A DNA stretch of 64,000 nucleotides from Bacteroidales bacterium (lineage in GTDB: Bacteria; Bacteroidota; Bacteroidia; Bacteroidales; WCHB1-69): the NCBI GenBank assembly GCA_017395245.1, contig JAFPVR010000002.1, positions 27,728 to 91,727 of the forward strand, given 5' to 3'. The notes under the pieces are model-generated. The model saw only the letters and a list, made by a program, of their open reading frames with translations, ran no database searches and had not been told where the DNA came from. Both the position numbers and the translations under genes were made by a program. This document shows, one piece after another, positions 25,687-32,693 of the stretch; the first letter of the stretch is position 1, and the number at the start of each line of letters is the position of its first letter.

Positions 25687-26267
25687 CTAATAGTTCTTCC
25701 TGAAGAGAAAGCCAAATATCCAACGGAAGAACCCTTCGCGTTTTTTGCCCGTCTTTTTCTCGTCATGTACCGTGGCGAGTTCCTTCACTTCGCTGTTCGT
25801 AGCAGCATTCTCGCCGTCGGGTTCGAACAGTTCGACCGGCTCGACCGGCTCCTGCGGGATAATCCAAGCCCCTGCACGCCGGACAATGAAAATCACCTTG
25901 TCGCCGACGATATATTGCTGAATTTCATGTTTGTGAACAGTCCTGTCACCAGCCTGGCGGGCATAGCCGACAATCTCGGCAGTGCAGGCGTTCCCGCTCG
26001 CATCCACCAAATTCACGCGACAGATGGTGCCTTTCTTTCGTTTCAGCATTGAGGCACTGCCTATCTGCACATCGCGCAGCACCTCTCCCATCAGGTAATA
26101 CCCGCCGATGACGGCTGAGGGTTTGATCCCCTCTTCCTGCGTCCGGAAAAACGGCTGGCCGAAATTGTGTTGGGAAGTGTTGCCTTCAGCTTGCAGCTCT
26201 TTGGCTTGTTTAAGAAGTTCGTAACCTCTTCTTCGCTTAATGTTTCTTGTTCTTGTTCTGGATCCAT
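25687..26267 (-). CDS. Unknown protein with probable 1-nt frameshift near its start
   Basis: The main frame encodes GYELLKQAKELQAEGN through a basic C-terminus (EGFFRWIFGFLFRKN) but has no sensible ATG. An ATG at 26267 in another frame gives MDPEQEQETLSEEE, which joins the main frame smoothly if one G is restored at about 26225-26227 (SEEE-GYELL). The 581-base span is one short of a multiple of three. The middle (IGGYYLMGEVLRDVQIG, NLVDASGNACTAEIVG) may be beta-rich. It is the last gene of a three-gene set with a small TM protein and an MFS-like protein. Family unknown. Confidence 0.6.
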
Positions 26268-26293
26268 AATTATTCAAGTTATGTTATACTTGC

Positions 26294-26506
26294 TTAAATC
26301 CTTTCAGAAACAACATTCTCTCTCTTTTTCCTCACATGCCGCACAATCATGAAACAGATGCCGAGGGCAATGAGTGCGGCAAGAAGGGCACCGACGATGA
26401 GGGCAGGGGAGGCTCCTCCGACGGTTTCTGAAGGGATTGCATCTCCGAAGATTTCCGTGATTTCTTCGTCAGGAATCGGCGCGATGTCTATAAGATTTTT
26501 GATCAT
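26294..26506 (-). CDS. Small single-pass membrane protein
   Basis: This 70-residue protein has an acidic N-terminal third (PIPDEEITEIFGD), one membrane helix (about residues 35-60, ALIVGALLAALIALGICFMI) and a basic tail RHVRKKRENVV. It lies between the transporter-like gene and the frameshifted gene with short gaps on both sides, so it probably belongs to that operon. It could be a subunit or regulator of the transporter. No family is recognised. Confidence 0.7.
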   Translation of the reverse strand: MIKNLIDIAPIPDEEITEIFGDAIPSETVGGASPALIVGALLAALIALGICFMIVRHVRKKRENVVSERI

Positions 26507-26525
26507 AGTGGATGATTTGAAGGGT

Positions 26526-27860
26526 TTATAAAATGATGTTGATAAGTATAATCGTCAGTTGTGCCAGCACTCCGCAGAGGAAGCTGATTGCATTGCAGAG
26601 CAGGCTGTAAGTGATTCCGAGTTTCCAACTGGAGGTGAAGAAACGATACCAGACGGCCTCCGCTAAGATGACCAGTATTTCGCCGACGAGCAGGGCTGCC
26701 CATCCGCCGCCGACGTAGATGAGGCAGAGGTTCAGCGGAAGATTGGTGAGGATGTTGACCACCACCGCCGACCAAAGCACGTCGGGGCGTTTCTCGCGAA
26801 GACGCCACAGCACCCACACCTCTATTGCCACGGTCAGTATCAGGCGCAGCATCAGCGGCGCAAGATAAACGTCAGAACCCGAGAGCTGGGCCAACAGGTA
26901 GCCGGGCATCAGTGAGGCGGCCAGCAGTCCGAAAGCCAGCCCCTCCCTGCCGGGCAGCACGCGGTTGCCCCAATAGAGCGTCACCGCCATGGTGAGGTTG
27001 ATGAGCAGCACGCCCGGAATCCAAAGCCATGCTGTGCCGCTTTTCAGCCAGAGGCAGAACAATGTCCCTGCGAGGGCCAGTATGATCGTTGGCCACGGAC
27101 CGATGCCCTTGGCCACCCATCCGCCCAGTCCTTTGCCTAACATCGCCAAGCCTCCGATGAGCAGAATCATCTCGCTGCCCTTGGTCACTTCTGCGGTAAG
27201 GCTTTCGCCAAGGAAGGCGCGCAGGCATACAAACCCCATCAACAGCAGGATTGCGCCCCACGTCCACCAACTTTTACCCAAGGTGTTGACTTCGGAACCG
27301 GAACTGTCGTTTGGAATATCGTCCGGAATGCGGATGACCGCCCATGTTGCGAGGGTTATCGCCAACAACAGCCCGTAGAGTAGCAGCCAAGACGCGAAAA
27401 CCACCCCGATGGCGAGTCCCAGGGCGCCTGTGGCCACAAACACGCCGAGGGCGCGAATGTCGTTTCGGGTGATGCAAGCCACCCGTTTTCCACCCCATAC
27501 ATGGAACAGGGAGTTGCCCATTCCCAGCAGGATTGCCACGCAGAAAAAGCCCCCCATCGCTTGTGCATGGAACAGTGTGGCGGTTGAAGCCACGAAGACA
27601 GCCGTTGAAAGAAGGGCGACAGCCGTGAGAATCAGGATGTTGCTTTGCCGATGCACGTGGTCGGCCACCAGTCCGGTCAGGGGTTGTGTCAGGAAAGCCA
27701 GCACGTTGTACGTGATGAAAACACCCGCAAAGGATGAGAATCCGCATCCGCCCGCCGTCATGTACAGGCAGCAGACGCAGAGCCCGTCAACGAGCAGGTG
27801 CAGCACCGTACAGAGTAGGGTAGTGCTTGTCTTGTTTGTTGCCATTACGTCGTTCCCCAT
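26526..27860 (-). CDS. MFS-like membrane transporter
   Basis: This 444-residue protein has about 12 hydrophobic segments. The pairs FLTQPLTGLVADHVHRQSN and GMGNSLFHVWGGKRVA resemble loop signatures of the major facilitator superfamily. Substrate cannot be predicted. It heads a three-gene minus-strand cluster with a small TM protein and an unknown basic protein. The start is at 27860, with MATNK five codons in as an alternative. Confidence 0.75.
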   Translation of the reverse strand: MGNDVMATNKTSTTLLCTVLHLLVDGLCVCCLYMTAGGCGFSSFAGVFITYNVLAFLTQPLTGLVADHVHRQSNILILTAVALLSTAVFVASTATLFHAQAMGGFFCVAILLGMGNSLFHVWGGKRVACITRNDIRALGVFVATGALGLAIGVVFASWLLLYGLLLAITLATWAVIRIPDDIPNDSSGSEVNTLGKSWWTWGAILLLMGFVCLRAFLGESLTAEVTKGSEMILLIGGLAMLGKGLGGWVAKGIGPWPTIILALAGTLFCLWLKSGTAWLWIPGVLLINLTMAVTLYWGNRVLPGREGLAFGLLAASLMPGYLLAQLSGSDVYLAPLMLRLILTVAIEVWVLWRLREKRPDVLWSAVVVNILTNLPLNLCLIYVGGGWAALLVGEILVILAEAVWYRFFTSSWKLGITYSLLCNAISFLCGVLAQLTIILINIIL

Positions 27861-27999
27861 AGTGGATTGTTGTTGTTTTTTTTGTTCGGAATATTATATG
27901 TCATACTTTGACAAGTTGCTGCTTGTCACTATCACGTTGCAAAAATCCGAAATATTTCAATACCAACCATCATCGATTTGTCGCTAATTTTACCACGTG

Positions 28000-28632
28000 T
28001 TAATCATCGTCATCATCATCGTGGGGAAAGATGGTGTCATCCACCAGTTCGGTGTAAACCAATTTCTCCGCCGACACTACCCACTCCTTCTTCACCCACC
28101 ACAGCGTAGCTTGGATGTACTTGGTGTAGGAGGATTTGTGGTTCGGGCGCAAGTCGAAGATGCGCTCCCAACTCCTGTAGATAACTTCCAGCAGGTCGGT
28201 CGGATATTCCGAAAAACGATCGCGCCGATACGTTTTCACCCTCCTCATAAAGCGTCTGCTTCTGGGACGGACCAGGAAGTCGCTGTGGTTCAACGGGATA
28301 TGCCACATATCGAAATCCGATAATAGTACCTCGTTGTCGGGCACATTCAGCTCCAGCAACATCTCATAGCCATGCTCTGAAGTCCCGCTCGAGAGGGCGC
28401 TTCTCACCTTCGAAGGCTTCTTCTGCGCCCCATATTGGTACCACGCCCAGACGGGGTACTCGATCTCGGGCAGCGGCGGCTCTCCGATGCGCTTTCGCAT
28501 CTGTCCGGCCATCCAATTGTAGGGATAAAGCATATATTCTCGGGTGAAATCGTCGATTCCCGGGCAATAGGCATACCCCAGCTCCATCAACTGGTTGTAA
28601 AATTCGGGTACTTGTATGGTCCAAAGGGTCAT
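28000..28632 (-). CDS. DUF3841 protein with poly-aspartate tail
   Basis: From the ATG at 28632 the protein has 210 residues. MTLWTIQVPEFYNQL, PVWAWYQYG and LLSDFDMWHIPLN are typical of the DUF3841 family, for which no activity is known. The tail ends in FPHDDDDDD, encoded by a run of GAT/GAC codons that may vary in length. The LRR/TPR-like gene lies 13 bases upstream on the same strand. It marks the downstream end of the long minus-strand island. Confidence 0.85.
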   Translation of the reverse strand: MTLWTIQVPEFYNQLMELGYAYCPGIDDFTREYMLYPYNWMAGQMRKRIGEPPLPEIEYPVWAWYQYGAQKKPSKVRSALSSGTSEHGYEMLLELNVPDNEVLLSDFDMWHIPLNHSDFLVRPRSRRFMRRVKTYRRDRFSEYPTDLLEVIYRSWERIFDLRPNHKSSYTKYIQATLWWVKKEWVVSAEKLVYTELVDDTIFPHDDDDDD

Positions 28633-28645
28633 GATTTGTGACAAA

Positions 28646-29158
28646 TTATTTTTGAGAAGAAGTAGCTTCATCCATCAACCTGTGGAGGCGGAGCACTCTG
28701 GGATGGTCAGCGCCAAGGACACGTTCCTTGAGTTCCAACGCCCTTGCAAAATACTTGGCTGCCGTCTCCGGTTCGCCATGATCTAAGAGCCACTCGCCTT
28801 CTTTAGTGTAATACATGGCAATGGCTACTGCTTTCAAAGAAATCATTGACTCTCTTGTAACCTGTTTTTCTATTTTCACCGGACAATCAAGGAAAGCTGT
28901 CTCATCAATTTCAACCGGCCCTGCGGGCAGACGAACGTGTGTCAAGGATGTACAACTGTCGAAAGCAGCATACCTTATGGTGGTCACACTGTCGGGAATC
29001 CACACTTCTGTCAGCGATGTACAATCCATGAAGGCGAAGCATCTTATTTCAGTTACCCCGTCCGGGATGGTATATGCGCCTTGGTAGTCGCGAGGGAAAT
29101 ACACCAACGCCTTCCCATCTTCGGAAAATTCAACACCTTTAATATATTCTTCTTGCAT
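28646..29158 (-). CDS. LRR_5 (BspA-like) plus TPR-like protein
   Basis: Residues about 5-95 hold BspA-type leucine-rich repeats (YTIPDGVTEIRCFAF, VWIPDSVTTIRYAAF, VRLPAGPVEIDETAF). Residues about 110-165 are helical and TPR-like (AAKYFARALELKERVLG). There is no signal peptide, unlike surface BspA proteins, so it should be cytosolic and bind proteins. It carries copy 2 of the 35-bp upstream motif and is probably cotranscribed with the DUF3841 gene. Confidence 0.85.
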   Translation of the reverse strand: MQEEYIKGVEFSEDGKALVYFPRDYQGAYTIPDGVTEIRCFAFMDCTSLTEVWIPDSVTTIRYAAFDSCTSLTHVRLPAGPVEIDETAFLDCPVKIEKQVTRESMISLKAVAIAMYYTKEGEWLLDHGEPETAAKYFARALELKERVLGADHPRVLRLHRLMDEATSSQK

Positions 29159-29180
29159 CTTATTGAGGTTTTTGTCATTT

Positions 29181-29216
29181 TATAAGAGGGCGTGGAGTGA
29201 CGGAATCTATCAGTGG
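29181..29216 (-). promoter_or_regulatory. 35-bp upstream motif, copy 2 of 3
   Basis: The minus strand reads CCACTGATAGATTCCGTCAC, a spacer, then CCCTCTTATA, 22 bases before the LRR gene ATG. It matches copies at 23393-23427 and 30753-30787. The remaining spacer up to 29360 shows no other recognisable feature. Confidence 0.5.
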
Positions 29217-29360
29217 GTAATATCATCGAGCCGAAATGCCAAAATTGTTTAAGACAATTTATAATGGCAACGCATCAGTCTTCCCTTGTTATACCTGTTC
29301 AAGAAATAGTGATTTTGGTTTAATTTCTTGAATTAATACAGTCGAGATACTATTTTTGAA

Positions 29361-29933
29361 TTAGATCTTTGTGAAATGATAAATTTCCTTCAAATCTTCA
29401 GGATATTCCGCATACGGTTTAATACTCGCGGGATGGATTAAAAGGGTTGCATCTTCTGGTTCTACTTGCGGGTAGGCTAAACTCATTGCATACTGATACT
29501 CCTTCTTGACATATTCACTAGACGCGGCATTGCTTGACCAAAAAAGTATGAACAAATCAGAAGATCGGATGTGCTCAAATATTTTTTCGTTATAGACATC
29601 TCCAGAACGAAGCGTTCGGTCATCTAAGAAGTAAGGTATGTCCGCTAAATCATAGGCACTAGCTTGCTGACGCACTATTACAGCATCTTCATGAGCATAG
29701 GAGATAAAAACTTTTTTGATAGGATGTGAAACAACTGAAGCTGTGCCTTGCATGTCTGGATAGGGTGCTATATTTGTTTTGAATTGCAATTCTCCCAAAG
29801 TAGCGCCATTTACTGAAAGTAGCACTTCTCCAAATAGGATATTACGGTTGAAATTTCTCGGCACGTGCACGTGAAATGCGCAACAGGTATATCTCCCTTT
29901 CCCCCTTCTTTTTTTTCGCATTGTCAATATCAT
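29361..29933 (-). CDS. TIR-domain protein, probably N-terminally truncated
   Basis: The C-terminal TIR domain contains KKVFISYAHEDA, DRTLRSGDVYNEKIFEHIRSSDLFILFW and SSEYVKKEYQYA. The last glutamate fits the catalytic NADase position. The preceding 60 residues (CAFHVHVPRNFNRN, LLSVNGATLGELQFKT) match the segment just before the second TIR of the 904-residue protein at 32694-35408. The longer N-terminal half seen there is absent, so this looks like a truncated paralogue. I place the start at 29933, after a TATTTTTG element at 29948-29955. A longer reading to 29987 is possible. Confidence 0.75.
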   Translation of the reverse strand: MILTMRKKRRGKGRYTCCAFHVHVPRNFNRNILFGEVLLSVNGATLGELQFKTNIAPYPDMQGTASVVSHPIKKVFISYAHEDAVIVRQQASAYDLADIPYFLDDRTLRSGDVYNEKIFEHIRSSDLFILFWSSNAASSEYVKKEYQYAMSLAYPQVEPEDATLLIHPASIKPYAEYPEDLKEIYHFTKI

Positions 29934-30045
29934 TTTTAATTCGGCGACAAAAATAGCGACTTCTCTGATACGCAACGTCCTCAACACATGGCCATTGTAT
30001 GAAATAGTAGGTTGGGTGTACGAAACGAAAAGACAGAGCCAACCA

Positions 30046-30702
30046 TCATTCCATCAACCTAAGCAATTCCGCCTTACAGACCGGGCATAATTGAACTTCC
30101 AATTCCAGTCTCGGGCGTTTGTCCGCATCGCACATATAGCAGCTACGATCGTTCTGCGAACAATGATCCAAACCGAGATTATGCAGAAACTCATGGACTA
30201 TCACCTTGTAAAACAGCGACTTGTTCTTCACTCTGAAGGTGGAAACCACCGCGCTCGTCCCTGGCTGAAGTCCAAACCCAAGCACGCCCCAATCTTTGAT
30301 ATTGTCAGAAGTGACAGAAATATCTTCGCTCAACACTCCCATGATATATTTCTCGTCATCCATCCTAAGTTGGTACAGAAGAATGGAATCCGCCCGGTAT
30401 CTGGACCTTGGAGGATACCAGCAATAGTCGGGAAGTTCCTCGTTTTCATACCGATATACGACAAATTCCAGTTCTGGAATTAGAGTATCAAGACAATTCT
30501 GCACATCCTGATGTACATGCGCCATTTGTTCTTCGGGGAAGTCGTTGTATGGTTGCAGATAGAGGGAGATGACGGTGTTTTGGGGCTCTACGGGGTCAGG
30601 ATGGACGGGCTGAGGTGCCGGCACATTTTTACAATCACAGGCACACATGCATGTCACGAGCAGAATGAGGACCGGAAGAAAAAATTTGGGTAAAGTTTTC
30701 AT
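30046..30702 (-). CDS. Archaemetzincin-type lipoprotein metalloprotease
   Basis: From the ATG at 30702 it has a lipoprotein signal with cysteines near residues 18-24. The zinc motif HEFLHNLGLDHC is followed by C-Y-M and a later CPVC pair. This closely fits the archaemetzincin signature HExxHxxGxxHC-C-x-M-C-x2-C, although the spacing between the first cysteines is six rather than four. Archaemetzincins are zinc aminopeptidase-like enzymes of uncertain substrate and are usually not exported, so the lipoprotein signal is notable. It lies inside the TIR/PARG island and carries copy 3 of the upstream motif. Confidence 0.88.
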   Translation of the reverse strand: MKTLPKFFLPVLILLVTCMCACDCKNVPAPQPVHPDPVEPQNTVISLYLQPYNDFPEEQMAHVHQDVQNCLDTLIPELEFVVYRYENEELPDYCWYPPRSRYRADSILLYQLRMDDEKYIMGVLSEDISVTSDNIKDWGVLGFGLQPGTSAVVSTFRVKNKSLFYKVIVHEFLHNLGLDHCSQNDRSCYMCDADKRPRLELEVQLCPVCKAELLRLME

Positions 30703-30752
30703 AACACACAAAAAAGATCGTTACTAAATAATTATATTTGATTCTCTTATTT

Positions 30753-30787
30753 TATAGAGGGTGCAGAAGGTGGGAATCTATCAATGG
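30753..30787 (-). promoter_or_regulatory. 35-bp upstream motif, copy 3 of 3
   Basis: The minus strand reads CCATTGATAGATTCCCACC, a spacer, then CCCTCTATA, 51 bases before the archaemetzincin ATG. Confidence 0.5.
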
Positions 30788-30876
30788 ACGCCCCACTTAC
30801 TGAACCAAAGAACAATGTCGCTTTTATATATTTTAGCTGATGACATAAGTGAACAGAAAAGGAACTATTTTTAAAA

Positions 30877-32385
30877 TTACACTGTTTTAGCAAACTCTTC
30901 CGTAAATGGCTTGAAATTGCCTTCTGGATTATGCTCTTTATAGGCATTATGATCGTCAAGGATGGCAAATACAATTTTACGGTATATGTTCTTGAATTCA
31001 GGTTCCTCAAGTATCTCATGGAACAGTCGGGCCACATGCCGAGGCGGATTTCGAAAAGCCCCACACCCAAAAGCACCAAGCACCAATGCGTCATGGCCGT
31101 GCAGGAAGCCTATGCGGAATATTGTACGCATTTTGTTTTTTACAGGTTCCACAAGGCTTTCTGCAATCATCCCATCTGCATCAAGTTCTGGACGGTTTAT
31201 GGCAGGAACCGCAATAAAAGATACACAATAAGGAGTGCCCAACAATTTATATCCGTTGTCTTCCGTGTCACGAAAAACCAATGCATTTGGGGTGTAAACA
31301 CCTCCGAAATTCCGGTCAAGTGGATACTGACAAGAAGACTTGTGCACCCCATATTGTGAGGCGTAGGGAGCAAATTGGAACATGGATCGGAAAAGATTGC
31401 TCCTTCTGAAAAGGTTTTCTTCCTGTGCCCCCGCACCACCATACACACCACCTCCAGGATTCTGCCTGCTGGCCATATTCAACACCACCACATTGAATCC
31501 CTCATCCTGTAATCTTTTTGCTGCAAGGAGACAATCTATGTTTTCCACACTGATTTCCGTTGCAAATCTTCTATTTGAGTCAACAAGCGGAATTTCTTCT
31601 TTATAAAATCTGGTGTTCCGAATCAGTTCACTATCATCAGGAATCTCAATTCTTTCTCCTGAACCTGTATCATAGTATCCTTGTTTCACTACATTGACAG
31701 TGTGCATGAACACTTCTGCCCGCATGGTACGGATATCGTCAGCCGCACTTCTCGACTTATAATCTCTTACCGCCTTTGATAAAGCCTTGAACTCGGAAGC
31801 CCATTGATCCGCGTCCCACCCCATACCGTCAAAAGGATAGACAATGATATTATTGCATTCGATGCCTTGGAAACAAGGAAAGTCAAAAATCCCCCTATAA
31901 TAGTGCGGCGTTCTGGTTTGACACCCCATCCTTAGCATGTCATGAATTAAACAGCCGTCAATCTCGAAAAAAGAGCATGCCCTTTCGCAATCCGAGACAT
32001 ACATGTCGTCACAGACAAAGAGGTTCCCAAAAGTAGCATAGTTTTGTCCCTGAGCGTGGTACCACGTTCCAATTTGTAAATCATGCTCCAAATTTCGGAA
32101 TCGAATCGACGTTGTACGTAAACAAGCCTTTGTTTGACCATATCCGATGTCCTCTCCTTTTATTACTTTATAAGACTGTATTATTCTGTTAACAACCTTA
32201 TTGGGCATTTGGGAATGTGATATTTTCCCAATAAAATGATTAGGGGTGTAATAGAATTCATAAAAACCATCGATATCGACAATCCACGAATATGGATTGA
32301 CATATACCGTGCATTTTGTTTTATTGAAACAAATGCGTTCTTCCAATGAAACAGGAACATTGTGTACAGAAATGAAATTGCTCAT
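30877..32385 (-). CDS. Bacterial-type PARG domain protein (TIGR02452) with novel N-terminus
   Basis: Residues about 255-500 form the microbial PARG domain, with the catalytic loop NPGGGVYGGAGAQEE (Gly 311-313, Glu 322/323), LVLGAFGCGAFRNPP and KIVFAILDD. Such enzymes hydrolyse or bind ADP-ribose polymers or conjugates. Residues 1-250 (CFNKTKCTVYVNPYSW, WYHAQGQNYATFGNLF) are cysteine-rich and do not match a family I know. Neighbours are TIR proteins, which consume NAD+ and can make ADP-ribose derivatives, so this protein may remove or sense their products. Confidence 0.9.
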   Translation of the reverse strand: MSNFISVHNVPVSLEERICFNKTKCTVYVNPYSWIVDIDGFYEFYYTPNHFIGKISHSQMPNKVVNRIIQSYKVIKGEDIGYGQTKACLRTTSIRFRNLEHDLQIGTWYHAQGQNYATFGNLFVCDDMYVSDCERACSFFEIDGCLIHDMLRMGCQTRTPHYYRGIFDFPCFQGIECNNIIVYPFDGMGWDADQWASEFKALSKAVRDYKSRSAADDIRTMRAEVFMHTVNVVKQGYYDTGSGERIEIPDDSELIRNTRFYKEEIPLVDSNRRFATEISVENIDCLLAAKRLQDEGFNVVVLNMASRQNPGGGVYGGAGAQEENLFRRSNLFRSMFQFAPYASQYGVHKSSCQYPLDRNFGGVYTPNALVFRDTEDNGYKLLGTPYCVSFIAVPAINRPELDADGMIAESLVEPVKNKMRTIFRIGFLHGHDALVLGAFGCGAFRNPPRHVARLFHEILEEPEFKNIYRKIVFAILDDHNAYKEHNPEGNFKPFTEEFAKTV

Positions 32386-32508
32386 ACATTATGATATTTA
32401 AAAATTTCCCTTTCCACTCTTGCCACATTCTCAACCGCAGTTTATAATAAGTGCCTTTACATAAATTCTTGTAGTATTATCAACGTGCATTCAACTCGTC
32501 AGTCTAAT

Positions 32509-32685
32509 TTACACCTTATCATTCACCAACAATTTCTCCCATTTTTTCCCCTCCAAATACACCTTCTTAGCTTCCACTATTCCTAATAGAAAATCTCTTT
32601 GTCGTTCATTGTCAGAATACTCTTTTCCTTTTTCCTTCTCTTGTTGTTCATCTTCTATTGTTGCTATTGTCTGACATGATTTCGT
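32509..32685 (-). pseudogene. Coding relic without start codon
   Basis: An open stretch of 58 codons reads IEDEQQEKEKGKEYSDNERQ and then RDFLLGIVEAKKVYLEGKKW before its stop. It has no ATG and looks like the helical C-terminus of a lost protein. It lies just after the stop of the TIR-TIR gene. It could be the tail of a deleted gene or of an earlier, longer form of the neighbour. The rest of 32386-32508 shows nothing recognisable. Confidence 0.45.
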
Positions 32686-32693
32686 TCAATTGA

